Below, piece after piece: positions 1 through 7,888 of a DNA stretch of 42,247 nt. Below the pieces are notes generated by a model. That model worked only from the letters and a program-made list of their open reading frames with translations, did not search any database and was not told where the DNA came from. Each line of letters opens with the position of its first letter. Position 1 is the stretch's first letter. This DNA is from Candidatus Gastranaerophilales bacterium (GTDB lineage: Bacteria > Cyanobacteriota > Vampirovibrionia > Gastranaerophilales > Gastranaerophilaceae). Made by a program: the position numbers and the translations under genes. Location: NCBI GenBank assembly GCA_944322935.1, contig CALUQO010000023.1, positions 1-42,247 of the forward strand, written 5' to 3'.

Positions 1-360
1 TACGTTGTCAATCTTTTATGGCGCAGCTTGGTATTTAATTTTTATACAGCACGCAGAAGCTTCGCTTCTGTCTTAGCCCTCTCATAAAAGCAACATTTAG
101 TTGCTTTTATTCGGCAGTGTCTCCATTTCGACTTGACATTAAGTCAACTCTCAATGGAGTCCTTGCTACATCCCGATGTTACGTTGTCAATCCGTAGCGC
201 ACCTACGGTATTAAACTTTTTCTCTGCGCAAATTTATTGTGCTTTATATGACTACGTACGTAAAATAACAACTTATTCTTCTTTTTCAATGTGCAAATGC
301 TGTTTTAAAAACAGTACTTAAAGTTTATCAACAACATATATAGCCGTCAAGTTTGTTGCG
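1..360. other. Gene-free stretch with hairpins and short repeats
   Basis: No convincing gene is seen. The 62-codon frame at 133-321 has no ribosome binding site and overlies repeats. The stretch holds the structured repeat at 54-117, a 13-base direct repeat TACGTTGTCAATC at 1-13 and 180-192, and a small hairpin at 192-208 (CCGTAG/CTACGG, 5-base loop). The following gene reads towards this region from the right, so any transcript of it would run into these structures. Confidence 0.6.
54..117 (+). repeat. Structured dispersed repeat, copy 1
   Basis: Two hairpins in tandem. The first is at 54-70 with arms CAGAAGC/GCTTCTG around TTC. The second is at 84-110 with 11-base arms ATAAAAGCAAC/GTTGCTTTTAT around ATTTA. 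The second is flanked by CCTCTC (78-83) and TCGGCAG (111-117). The 40 bases at 78-117 recur identically, inverted, at 28437-28476. The first hairpin also recurs there, with one compensated base-pair change. Neither copy encodes a protein. Confidence 0.85.
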
Positions 361-765
361 CTACATTTTTCTTGTGACTTTAATAATATGCCACCCGAAT
401 CGGGTTTGTACAGGTTCTGATATACCGCCAATCGGGGTTGAAAAAGCTGCATTTTCAAATTCCGGCACCATCTGTCCTCTGTTAAAGTAGCCCAAATCAC
501 CGCCTTTATCCTTTGACGGGCATAACGAATATTGCTTTGCAAGTGTATCAAAATCTGCTCCGTTATCAAGCATTTTCTTTATTTCTATGGCTTCTTCCTG
601 TGTTTTAACAAGGATATGCTTTGCTCTTACAGTTCTATATACTTTTTGCGGTGCATCATCTTCATAAGCCTGTACTTTATCTGCAGAAAAATTAATAACC
701 GGCACTGCAAAGCTGCCTGCTAATATACTTATGCATAAAAGTTTTATTAAAAATATTTTTTTCAT
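361..765 (-). CDS. Exported parvulin-type peptidyl-prolyl cis-trans isomerase
   Basis: A 134-residue protein with a hydrophobic signal peptide (about residues 1-25 or slightly longer) followed by a single parvulin/rotamase domain (about 44-132). The domain starts at RAKHILVK and carries the family features GGDLGYFNRGQMVPEFE and a C-terminal GWHIIKV. It should catalyse prolyl isomerisation outside the cytoplasmic membrane. I chose the ATG at 765, not the upstream one at 795, because GGAGAG lies about six bases before it and the signal peptide then starts MKKIF. It lacks the SurA-type N-terminal chaperone domain, so it is a minimal PpiC/PrsA-like enzyme. It lies 78 bases downstream of manC on the same strand, possibly cotranscribed. 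Confidence 0.85.
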   Translation of the reverse strand: MKKIFLIKLLCISILAGSFAVPVINFSADKVQAYEDDAPQKVYRTVRAKHILVKTQEEAIEIKKMLDNGADFDTLAKQYSLCPSKDKGGDLGYFNRGQMVPEFENAAFSTPIGGISEPVQTRFGWHIIKVTRKM

Positions 766-843
766 CTTAAACTCTCCGTTTAAATTCTTGTTCAAATTTT
801 AAATAAAAATGTAATTAAAAACAATCGTCGGACGGGGCTATTT

Positions 844-2232
844 TTATACCCTGCCGTAAGCATCTTCGTATCTTATAATATCGTCTTCTGAAATATAATC
901 GCCCTTTTGTACTTCTATAATCCTAAGCTCTTTGTCATAAGGATTTTGAAGAGAGTGGATTGCCTTTAGCGGAATATCAATGCTTTGCCCTGCTTCCAGA
1001 TCATAGTTTTTGCCGTCTAATACAACAAGAGCCTTGCCTTCCAGCACAACCCAGTGTTCTGAACGGTGATTGTGTGATTGAATGGAAAGTTTTTGTTTGG
1101 GGGATACACATATTACCTTTGTGAGATATCCTTCGCCATCAGCAAGACAGGTATAATATCCCCAGGGTCTGAATACGGTTTTGTGTACTGTTTTGGCACT
1201 TAAGTTGTCAGCAGCAAGTTTGTCATACAGCTTTTTGACGTCTTGAGATTCCTCTTTTTTACAAGCCATTACGGCGTCTTCTGTTTCAACAAGAATAACA
1301 TCCTCAAGCCCTGATACTGCAACCAGCTTTTTGGCACTGTATATAAGAGAGTTTTTTACGTTGTTTGCTATAACATTGCCTTCTATAACATTGCCTTGTT
1401 CATCTTTTTCTTTTACATCATAAAGTGATTTCCAGCTGCCAAGGTCATTCCAATCAGATTCCAAAACAACCATAGCGGTTTTGCCGGATTTTTCCATAAC
1501 TGCATAATCGATTGAAATATTTGGCATTTTTTCGTAAATACCGTATGGAATTGATAAAGATTCCGAATAGTCCAATTCCTTTAAATTGTCAAAAATATTA
1601 GTGGCATGCTGTTTTATTTCCTGTTCCCAAACAGAGGCTTTTGCGCAGAACATACCGCTGTTCCAATAATAACAGCCGGCTTGTATATATTGTTTTGCTG
1701 TATCTTCATCAGGCTTTTCTTCAAAGTGTTCAACTTTATATCCGTTTTTCAAGGACTGTGCAGTTTTTATATAACCGTAGCCTGTTTCCGGATAAGACGG
1801 AGTAATGCCGAAGGTAACAATATAATTTTCTTGAGCAAGTTCTTTTGCTTTTTTTACAGTGTTTTCAAATGCCGTTACATTTTTTATCAAGTGGTCGGAT
1901 GGCAGCACAATTATTTCTTCATCTTTGTCGGATGTTTGTTTTATGTATTCAACAGCGCACGCAATAGCCGGAGCGGTATTTTTGCCCATTGGCTCGGCAA
2001 TAACATTTCCGTTTGATTCTATTTGTCTTAATTGAAATTTTACATCATTGGCATGTTTAATATTTGTAATGCACAGTATTTTTTTGTCATCAACAATATT
2101 TTTGAGTCTTTTAACCGTACTTTGCAAAAGACTGTTATCACCATGTATTGCGATAAGCTGTTTGGGATATAAATCTCTGCTTAACGGCCACAGTCTGCTT
2201 CCCGAACCTCCTGCAAGAATAATTGCGTACAT
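844..2232 (-). CDS. manC: Mannose-1-phosphate guanylyltransferase (with mannose-6-phosphate isomerase-type cupin domain)
   Basis: 462 residues, the usual length of ManC/AlgA/CpsB. The N-terminal nucleotidyltransferase domain begins with LAGGSGSRLWPLSR and a following PKQ lysine, the GTP/sugar-phosphate binding signature. The C-terminal cupin (about 350-455) has a metal-site segment around QSHNHRSEHWVVLEG. It converts mannose-1-phosphate and GTP to GDP-mannose in the cytoplasm; the cupin may add phosphomannose isomerase activity, as in bifunctional family members. GAGGAG lies seven bases before the ATG. The upstream neighbours are unknown membrane proteins and no glycosyltransferases are nearby, so the final glycan cannot be read from context. 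Confidence 0.93.
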   Translation of the reverse strand: MYAIILAGGSGSRLWPLSRDLYPKQLIAIHGDNSLLQSTVKRLKNIVDDKKILCITNIKHANDVKFQLRQIESNGNVIAEPMGKNTAPAIACAVEYIKQTSDKDEEIIVLPSDHLIKNVTAFENTVKKAKELAQENYIVTFGITPSYPETGYGYIKTAQSLKNGYKVEHFEEKPDEDTAKQYIQAGCYYWNSGMFCAKASVWEQEIKQHATNIFDNLKELDYSESLSIPYGIYEKMPNISIDYAVMEKSGKTAMVVLESDWNDLGSWKSLYDVKEKDEQGNVIEGNVIANNVKNSLIYSAKKLVAVSGLEDVILVETEDAVMACKKEESQDVKKLYDKLAADNLSAKTVHKTVFRPWGYYTCLADGEGYLTKVICVSPKQKLSIQSHNHRSEHWVVLEGKALVVLDGKNYDLEAGQSIDIPLKAIHSLQNPYDKELRIIEVQKGDYISEDDIIRYEDAYGRV

Positions 2233-2306
2233 TTTTTACTCCTCAAAATACTGTCTTTATAACCTTTTAGAATAAGTTTACTTTAACATGACAACTAATT
2301 CAACAC

Positions 2307-3140
2307 TTATATTTTGAACGAGCTGAAAGTGTTTGATCTTGGCAGAGGATATCTTAAAGTGCTTATTTGTGTTTTTATATGCGGTGTATTATGTATGGAA
2401 GGCTGCTCCCCGCCTGAAAGTCGTGCATTTTTACGCATTAGTCTTTTCTGAGAATAGTTTGCCATCATATTTCTTACAATCGGGGTTATTATGTTGCAGG
2501 CCAGAATTGACGCTCCCACTGCAGCAATTACGCCCACGCCGTTTTTATAACCGTTGAAGTTTCTTTGTACGTCTTCAACAAAATCAATTTGTTGTTCTAA
2601 TGTTCTCCCTTTGGCAAGGTTTTCAAATGCGGCTTTAAAATCAGGACCGGGGTTGAAACCATCCGGAACGTTTGCACCCTTAAGATAATTTAGTGTACCG
2701 TCTAAAAAGGCGCTCATATTTTGTCTTTGTTTTTTGACTTTTGTAATTCCGTAGTTTCTGAAGGTTTCGGCGAATCCTTTTATAAACTCTAAATTTGAGC
2801 GGGAATCAGGTTTCATAATTTTTAAAAAGTCGTTGCTCTGTTTTGTCATGTACTGAATGTTTTCAGACATGTGATCGCCGATGTTTTTTATGACCTGGCA
2901 AATAGAATAATACAGCCCTACATTAACAACTCCGTCGGCTATTTCCTGCGGAATAAGAAAACGTTTTTCTTTTTTATCGATGTCTTTGTTGCGTGCAAGC
3001 ATGAGAATCTGCGCCAGTGCAGATAATACCCATCCTGCTGCGCCAAGGTGAATAAGAGCAATGCCTACATCTTCTGCGTATTTGCCGTTCCATACTTTAT
3101 TTGCAAGACCTTCAAAAATATTTCCCTTAAGCAGCGGCAT
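2307..3140 (-). CDS. Unknown membrane protein (277 aa), pair member B
   Basis: I do not recognise a family. Likely membrane segments lie at about residues 25-48, 68-86 and 201-222; the middle (about 90-195) is hydrophilic and helical. The tail after 225 is basic, then rich in Pro, Ser and Thr, and ends in SSFKI. The start at 3140 lies inside the end of the 189-residue gene upstream (14-base overlap in another frame), so the two are almost certainly translationally coupled. Reality as a gene is supported by length, coupled overlap and a coherent protein. The function, perhaps a membrane complex with its neighbour, is inference. Confidence 0.7.
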   Translation of the reverse strand: MPLLKGNIFEGLANKVWNGKYAEDVGIALIHLGAAGWVLSALAQILMLARNKDIDKKEKRFLIPQEIADGVVNVGLYYSICQVIKNIGDHMSENIQYMTKQSNDFLKIMKPDSRSNLEFIKGFAETFRNYGITKVKKQRQNMSAFLDGTLNYLKGANVPDGFNPGPDFKAAFENLAKGRTLEQQIDFVEDVQRNFNGYKNGVGVIAAVGASILACNIITPIVRNMMANYSQKRLMRKNARLSGGEQPSIHNTPHIKTQISTLRYPLPRSNTFSSFKI

Positions 3141-3696
3141 CGTATTTAGCCTCCGTCTGTTGGTTTTCTATCCTGTCGTGCTCTATATGGCTTTTTACTC
3201 TTTTGGTTAAAGCTTTCGTAATGACTTTAGTAAGCGGTGCATCGATTAAAAAGTTTGTGAAAACCATTGCTCCTGTAGCAAAAATAGTACCTATTGTTTT
3301 TATAGAGTTGTTGTATTTGTTTAAAAAATCTATCTTTTTGATTTTTGTTTTAGTGCAGTCAAATTCCGGCAAGAGTACATCGTATTTTGTTTTCCTTTTG
3401 ATTGATTTCAGATATTTCGGACCTTCCTCAAGCACGTATCTTGAAAATCTTTTTGCAATAAAGATTGTTGCGTAGCGGACTCCTACGCCTACAACTGTAC
3501 CTGCAACAATTTTGCCTATTGTTCTTGCAACGGAAACTGCTCTTGTATCCTCGTCTGCAGAGCGGTTGTGCATGTCGATAAAAGGTTGTGTGCCAAGAGC
3601 CGTAGCACCTTGTATCAAACGCTGCTCCGGTGAATTAATATATTTGCCGATACCTGTTACTATCTTTTCGGCTTTGTTACTAATGACAATCGACAT
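3127..3696 (-). CDS. Unknown membrane protein (189 aa), pair member A
   Basis: No family recognised. The protein has a soluble N-terminus, a conserved-looking stretch QPFIDMHNRSADEDTRAVS (about 37-55), a hydrophobic segment at about 60-82, a basic soluble part, a second hydrophobic segment at about 133-152, and a charged tail ending KYDAAA. The ribosome binding site is poor (CGGAA about eight bases before ATG), so the start is less certain. The next gene begins 14 bases before this one ends, suggesting coupled expression. Similar helix-rich unknown proteins are, to my memory, common in Gastranaerophilales genomes; that is recollection, not a search. Confidence 0.68.
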   Translation of the reverse strand: MSIVISNKAEKIVTGIGKYINSPEQRLIQGATALGTQPFIDMHNRSADEDTRAVSVARTIGKIVAGTVVGVGVRYATIFIAKRFSRYVLEEGPKYLKSIKRKTKYDVLLPEFDCTKTKIKKIDFLNKYNNSIKTIGTIFATGAMVFTNFLIDAPLTKVITKALTKRVKSHIEHDRIENQQTEAKYDAAA

Positions 3697-3767
3697 ATCA
3701 CTATTCCGCTACAACTGTTCATATAAAACGTAAAATTAATTTTTTTTGCTAGTGTGTTTACAAAAAT

Positions 3768-4142
3768 TTATTTTGCAAGTGCATAACCGCAGTAGGTTGC
3801 TGTCAGCCCAAGAATCAAACTCGCTGACATATATGTAATGGCCTGTAAGATTCTGCCGTCTTTAAGAAAGCAGAAGGATTCACAGCTGAAGGTGCTGAAG
3901 GTCGTTAAACCACCCAAAAATCCTACTGTTAGAAACAGCTTAAGTTCAGGTGATAAAACCACAGCTTTGTTCATTGTCATGCCAAAAATATAACCGATTA
4001 TAAAACATCCGATTATATTTGCACAAAAAGTGCCTGCATACACATACTGTGTGCCCAGAAGCTTTGAGGCTGTTAAGGTTATCATATACCTCATTACAGC
4101 GCCTATTCCTCCGCCTGTAAATACCGCAAGTATATTTATCAT
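3768..4142 (-). CDS. crcB: Fluoride channel CrcB/Fluc
   Basis: A 124-residue, four-helix membrane protein. It has the family's N-terminal GGGIGAVMRYMI motif (Arg conserved) and the central GFLGGLTTFSTFS segment, which contributes the sodium site and the phenylalanine track of the fluoride pore. Fluc proteins work as antiparallel dimers that export fluoride passively, so one homodimerising gene is enough; no second copy is next to it. AAGGA lies about seven bases before the ATG. I looked for a fluoride riboswitch in the 219-base divergent spacer with panD and did not see its conserved pattern. Confidence 0.93.
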   Translation of the reverse strand: MINILAVFTGGGIGAVMRYMITLTASKLLGTQYVYAGTFCANIIGCFIIGYIFGMTMNKAVVLSPELKLFLTVGFLGGLTTFSTFSCESFCFLKDGRILQAITYMSASLILGLTATYCGYALAK

Positions 4143-4361
4143 TGCTGTTTCCTTTTGTACTTTTCAATTTTAAACCAAATAATTGCAATTTAAATATTTC
4201 TTTAGAAAATTTTTATAATCTATCTGCCCGTGTCTATTTTTAATATTTCACTCAAATTTTATTTAATATAGATTTTTAAATCTGATTTACAATTTTAACA
4301 ATTTTAAACAATTTTTATGCAACCTTTTTGTTTTTTTGTTAAAATAACTGACGAGGTAAAT

Positions 4362-4718
4362 ATGCAAATAGAATTTTTGTATTCAAAAATACACAGAGCC
4401 ACTGTTACGGACGCTAATTTAGAATATGTCGGTTCAATTACCATTGACGAAGAACTGATGGAAGCGGCAAACATGCTGGAAGGAATGAAGGTAGACATAC
4501 TTGACGTCAATAACGGCGAACGTTTCCAGACGTATGTAATTAAGGGTAAACGGGGTAACAGGGATATATGCCTCAACGGGGCGGCCGCCAGAAAGGTTGC
4601 CGTTGGCGATAAGGTTATTATTGTTTCTTATGCAATGATGACGCTTGAAGAAAAGGCTAAGTTTGCCCCGACGGTCGTAATGGTTGATGATAAAAATAAT
4701 ATTGTTAAAAAAGTTTGA
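4362..4718 (+). CDS. panD: Aspartate 1-decarboxylase (pyruvoyl enzyme)
   Basis: A 118-residue protein that makes beta-alanine from aspartate for pantothenate and coenzyme A. The self-cleavage pair Gly24-Ser25 is present in YVGSI; Ser25 becomes the pyruvoyl group. Lys9, His11 and the segment [15 protein letters not shown] (substrate-binding Arg and Tyr) are as expected, as is NGAAAR. I chose the ATG at 4362, not 4317, because GAGG lies just upstream and residue numbering then matches the family exactly. The protein has the normal length. panB and panC are not in the window. The next gene is a P-loop kinase-like protein. Confidence 0.96.
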   Translation: MQIEFLYSKIHRATVTDANLEYVGSITIDEELMEAANMLEGMKVDILDVNNGERFQTYVIKGKRGNRDICLNGAAARKVAVGDKVIIVSYAMMTLEEKAKFAPTVVMVDDKNNIVKKV

Positions 4719-4774
4719 GATTAATAAAAAAGCCGGCAAAAAATTTTTTGTTCGGTTTTTATTTTAACAAAACA

Positions 4775-5680
4775 ATGCAAAGGAATTCCAAATTGCAAAA
4801 CACAATATCAAAAGAATTTATAACTTCTCCCCAAAAACAACTGCCTTATAATGCAAAGCAGCAGGACAAAATCCTTCTTCGTTATATTGAAAAAAGATTA
4901 AACAAAATTTTCTTTGATGAGGTTAACTCACCGGATTCCATTTTCAAAAGAGTAAGCAACAATGCTATCTATAAAATGGCGCTGTTTTTGTCAGGAAATA
5001 TCAAACGTTCCTGCTCAATAGGCATTGCCGGAGAAACCGCAAGCGGAAAGTCAACAATAGCGTATGACATTATCAGTACGATTCAGACATTTGCTGATGA
5101 ATACTGCATAAAAGACGTTATCACAAGGTTAAATACCGATGATTATTATTACGACCGCTCGGAAATGGTTAAAAAAGCCGGCAGCTTTGCGGAGTTTGCA
5201 AAGCATTATGATCTTGACGTGCCGGAGGCTCTTGAGCTTGAGTTAATGAAAAAACATATCAAGCAGCTGCTTTTTGGCGACACTGTTTATCTCCCGAAAT
5301 ACGATATGTCCGGTACCGCCATAAGACGTGATAACGTTACAAAGGCACTTCCCTCTAAGATAATAATTTCCGAAGGCTTGTTCACTTTAACGGAAAAAGT
5401 TGTAGACGCCTTCGATTTTAAAATTTATGTTGATGTATCGCATCAGGTGCAAAAATCACGTTTTTATGAAAGAGCACAGGCCAGGGGGCTGGGTGATTCG
5501 GCCGATGAAGTTTACGAAAACGCTTCTTCAAAGGCCAAAATACATATTCATCCAACTGCAATGAAGGCCGATATTGTACTTTCGGGCGAAGCTGACAGGG
5601 CAGCATATAAAAGGTTCATTAACAGGATACTGGCACTTGTTGAAGAAGTTTATTTTAAAGATATTATCTTGCCTCGATAA
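4775..5680 (+). CDS. Uridine kinase-like P-loop protein, paralogue 1
   Basis: About 302 residues. The Walker A motif is GETASGKST (Lys92). A DDYYYDR segment follows, matching the substrate/catalytic aspartate region of the PRK/uridine kinase/pantothenate kinase superfamily, and then ISEGLFTLTEKVVDAFDFKIYVDV, the strand before the lid. A helical N-terminal extension of about 75 residues precedes the kinase core, longer than in standard uridine kinase. The start is uncertain: an in-frame TTG at 4715 overlaps the panD stop, but neither start has a clear ribosome binding site. A paralogue lies at 16403-17260. Adjacency to panD makes a role in coenzyme A synthesis thinkable, but the substrate cannot be assigned. 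Confidence 0.75.
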   Translation: MQRNSKLQNTISKEFITSPQKQLPYNAKQQDKILLRYIEKRLNKIFFDEVNSPDSIFKRVSNNAIYKMALFLSGNIKRSCSIGIAGETASGKSTIAYDIISTIQTFADEYCIKDVITRLNTDDYYYDRSEMVKKAGSFAEFAKHYDLDVPEALELELMKKHIKQLLFGDTVYLPKYDMSGTAIRRDNVTKALPSKIIISEGLFTLTEKVVDAFDFKIYVDVSHQVQKSRFYERAQARGLGDSADEVYENASSKAKIHIHPTAMKADIVLSGEADRAAYKRFINRILALVEEVYFKDIILPR

Positions 5681-5715
5681 AATTATGCAAAGGGAATAAA
5701 GGAGAGTTTTGGTCG

Positions 5716-6318
5716 ATGAAGTTGTGTTTGTTTCAAGGAACGTTTAACCCGATACACAATGCACATCTTAAAGTTTGTGAATACGCAAAAAAACAGTTTA
5801 ACTTTGACAAAATTCTTGTTATCCCCGCAGCCAATCCGCCTCACAAATCAGTGGACAGGGATCTTGCATATCACAGGCTGAGGATGGCGGAAATTGCAGT
5901 AAAGGACAAGGAATACCTTGAGGTTTCCGATATTGAATATTTAAGAAGCGGGCTGTCTTATACCTATCTTACCGTCAAAGAGCTGTATAATTTGTACGAT
6001 ATTGAGGGCAAAATAAGCTTTATAATAGGTACAGATGCTTTTAAAAATATAGAAAGCTGGTACGAAGCGGATAAACTCAAAGAGCTTGTTGACTTTATTT
6101 TGTTTGTCAGAGAGGACGAAAAACAGCTCAAGCAGGACAAAATTTGTTTGCAAAAGCTCAAGGATAAAGGGTATAATTACACAATGATGAAAATGCCTTT
6201 TTTAGATATATCATCGACCCAAATAAGGGAAAATGTTACAAACAGTATTCCCATAAAAACACTGGTACCGAAAGAAGTGGAAAAATACATTGATAAATAT
6301 GGCTTATACAGATATTAA
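5716..6318 (+). CDS. nadD: Nicotinate-nucleotide adenylyltransferase
   Basis: 200 residues, normal for NadD. The nucleotidyltransferase signature GTFNPIHNAHL is at residues 8-18 and the second signature SSTQIR at 166-171; the PPHK segment (41-44) is also typical. It transfers AMP from ATP to nicotinate mononucleotide to make deamido-NAD in the cytoplasm. AGGAGAG lies about ten bases before the ATG. It overlaps yqeK by 20 bases, a common nadD-yqeK arrangement; the rsfS gene that often follows is absent here. Confidence 0.95.
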   Translation: MKLCLFQGTFNPIHNAHLKVCEYAKKQFNFDKILVIPAANPPHKSVDRDLAYHRLRMAEIAVKDKEYLEVSDIEYLRSGLSYTYLTVKELYNLYDIEGKISFIIGTDAFKNIESWYEADKLKELVDFILFVREDEKQLKQDKICLQKLKDKGYNYTMMKMPFLDISSTQIRENVTNSIPIKTLVPKEVEKYIDKYGLYRY

Positions 6319-6892
6319 TACTCAAGAAATAGAAAACTGGCTCAAAGACAACCTTGTTGAAGAACGCTATATCCATTCACTTGGTGTTATGGAGTCAGCG
6401 GTTGAACTTGCAAGGATGTTTAACCTTGATGTGGAAAAAGCCAGGTTAGCAGGTCTTTTGCACGATGCGGCCAAGTGTTTTCCTAACGAAAAATTGCTTG
6501 AGATTATTAAAGAACATATCCCCGAGGTTCACGAGTGCGAGCTTTTAAATTACAAAACCCTGCATGCTCCGGTCAGTGCATATCTTGCAAAGACAAAATT
6601 TAACGTAACGGATGTTGAAATACTCGACGCCATAAGATGGCACACTTTAGGCAGATGCGGCATGTCGAATTTTGAAAAGATAATATTTCTTGCCGACAAA
6701 ATCGAGGCAAGAACAAGAGATTTGACTTTCCGCAACGAGTGTATGGAATTGCTTAAAGAAAATAACGGACTTGATAAAGCTTTGTTTAAATGTTTTGAAG
6801 CAACAATCAAGAGTCTTGTAGACAGAAGACTTGCTATTTGTCATATAACAATTGATGTTTACAACGAGCTTTTGGAAAAAATTTACGCATAA
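6299..6892 (+). CDS. yqeK: HD-domain Ap4A hydrolase YqeK (symmetrical bis(5'-nucleosyl)-tetraphosphatase)
   Basis: About 197 residues. HD-superfamily metal ligands are visible: His26 in RYIHSLGV, His55-Asp56 in LLHDAAK, further histidines in LHAPVSA and RWHTLGR, and the Asp of FLADKIE. YqeK proteins split diadenosine tetraphosphate symmetrically into two ADP. The gene starts inside the end of nadD; I chose ATG 6299 over the TTG at 6290 because the protein then begins MAYTD with no extra residues, but the ribosome binding site is weak, so translation probably depends on coupling to nadD. A small terminator hairpin follows directly. Confidence 0.93.
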   Translation: MAYTDINTQEIENWLKDNLVEERYIHSLGVMESAVELARMFNLDVEKARLAGLLHDAAKCFPNEKLLEIIKEHIPEVHECELLNYKTLHAPVSAYLAKTKFNVTDVEILDAIRWHTLGRCGMSNFEKIIFLADKIEARTRDLTFRNECMELLKENNGLDKALFKCFEATIKSLVDRRLAICHITIDVYNELLEKIYA

Positions 6893-6896
6893 AAAA

Positions 6897-6914
6897 AAGA
6901 CCCTTTTGGGTCTT
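6897..6914. terminator. Hairpin after yqeK
   Basis: AAGACCC-TTTT-GGGTCTT forms a perfect 7-base-pair stem, starting five bases after the yqeK stop. An A-run precedes it, but the following GAAATTTAAA is only weakly U-rich, so termination on the plus strand may be partial. Confidence 0.55.
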
Positions 6915-7140
6915 GAAATTTAAATAAGAAGAGAGAGCTTTCATATATATATAAAGTATTTCTTTTTTATAAAATTGCGTCTATCTTAACAAAAATTTAT
7001 AAATAATCATTGGGTCTATGCTAATTTTAGGAATAATTGCCGTAGTTTTTTCCTAAACAATGCAGTTTTTGTCGCAATTGATAACATTGATATTAATTTT
7101 TACGGTAATTTTTAATATATTACAAATTGTTAAGTTGAAT
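6915..7140. other. AT-rich spacer without a gene
   Basis: With the flanking leader this makes a 389-base gene-free stretch between yqeK and the gene at 7282. I see only AT-rich sequence here, no coding frame and no strong hairpin. The recognisable signals begin with the promoter at 7141. Confidence 0.5.
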
Positions 7141-7168
7141 TTGACATTGCCTCAAATCCTGTCATAAT
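7141..7168 (+). promoter_or_regulatory. Sigma-70-type promoter for the gene at 7282
   Basis: TTGACA (7141-7146, perfect -35) is 16 bases from CATAAT (7163-7168, 5 of 6 for -10). The start of transcription would be near 7175, giving a leader of about 105 bases before the ATG at 7282. This is the best consensus promoter I found in the window. Confidence 0.65.
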
Positions 7169-7183
7169 GCCTAATAGGATAGG

Positions 7184-7252
7184 ATGGATGACGCTGAATT
7201 ATACTTGTATCAATCTTTTCGCCTAAATCGTTTTTATAAAGGAGTAAGGTGA
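7184..7252 (+). CDS. Possible 22-codon leader ORF
   Basis: ATG at 7184 opens a 22-codon frame ending TGA at 7250-7252 (MDDAELYLYQSFRLNRFYKG and two more residues), inside the predicted leader of the gene at 7282. AGGATAGG lies immediately before the ATG, closer than an ideal ribosome binding site. A strong AAAGGAG (7238-7244) falls within its last codons. It may be a regulatory leader peptide, a small protein, or chance; the only support is its position and the preceding purine-rich sequence. Confidence 0.3.
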   Translation: MDDAELYLYQSFRLNRFYKGVR

Positions 7253-7281
7253 AGAACAATCAGTGAAAGGAAGGTTCAAAT

Positions 7282-7860
7282 ATGAGTATTTTGTCAGGTG
7301 TTATGAATTTGGGTAGAAAGGCTGCTGTTAATTTTACAAAAAGAGGTGCTGTTGAAACACAAAAAGTATTACACGGTAAGGTAAATGTTCCGAACTACAA
7401 TGTTTCAGGTTTAATTAATTCTCCGAAGGCAGATGAGTTTATTGCTTCTGCTGCTAAGCAAAAGGCTAATATATTGAGTGACAATCTTGTTAAGTTTTCT
7501 GACGGAACTTTGCCGTATCGTGTTATAACAAAACGTTTGCCTTCCGGAACAACTGTTACTCAGGCATTTGATGTTAACGGTCTGGCTTATAAAGAAGTTC
7601 TTAACAAAAAAGGCCATGCTCTTTCTTACAATGCATCAGGCACAGGACGCGGCAATGTTGCTTTAGCGTATGATTATCAAAAAGGTTTTGGCATGTATAA
7701 ACCTATGCATGCAACTGCGGCTGAAGCTAAATTCCTGACTAATGCAGTAGAGGTATCTGACCCAATTTTAGCAAGAGCAAAAGGTATGACTGCTTTATCT
7801 AACGCAAAGAATCCTGATTATCAAGCATTAGCAAAAATGGGTATGATTTATACTTTCTAA
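7282..7860 (+). CDS. Unknown 192-residue protein, monocistronic, strong expression signals
   Basis: I do not recognise a family. The protein is basic at the N-terminus (LGRKAAVNFTKRGAV), has no signal peptide or membrane helix, and has a mostly beta-type middle (SDGTLPYRVITKRLPSGTTV, then QAFDVNGLAYKEVLN) and an Ala-rich helical end closing with MGMIYTF. It has a near-consensus promoter (7141-7168), an excellent AAGGAAGG ribosome binding site about seven bases before the ATG, and its own strong terminator (7889-7919). This is the layout of a highly expressed single gene. Function unknown. Confidence 0.8.
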   Translation: MSILSGVMNLGRKAAVNFTKRGAVETQKVLHGKVNVPNYNVSGLINSPKADEFIASAAKQKANILSDNLVKFSDGTLPYRVITKRLPSGTTVTQAFDVNGLAYKEVLNKKGHALSYNASGTGRGNVALAYDYQKGFGMYKPMHATAAEAKFLTNAVEVSDPILARAKGMTALSNAKNPDYQALAKMGMIYTF

Positions 7861-7888
7861 ACATTTAATTAAACTAATTAAAAATAGA

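Noticed and set aside
133-321. 62-codon frame in the left gene-free stretch
   Set aside because: It has no ribosome binding site, overlies short repeats and a hairpin, and its protein is Ser/Cys/Tyr-rich without a plausible fold.
4143-4361. Fluoride riboswitch before crcB
   Set aside because: No conserved fluoride aptamer pattern could be found in the divergent spacer; only AT-rich sequence and a normal ribosome binding site are present.
4715-4774. TTG start giving a 20-residue longer kinase-like protein overlapping panD
   Set aside because: There is no ribosome binding site and the extra residues have no counterpart in the paralogue at 16403; kept only as an uncertainty.
7249-7266. Five-codon GTG mini-frame before the gene at 7282
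   Set aside because: It is too short to separate from chance; the 22-codon ATG frame at 7184 is the better leader candidate.
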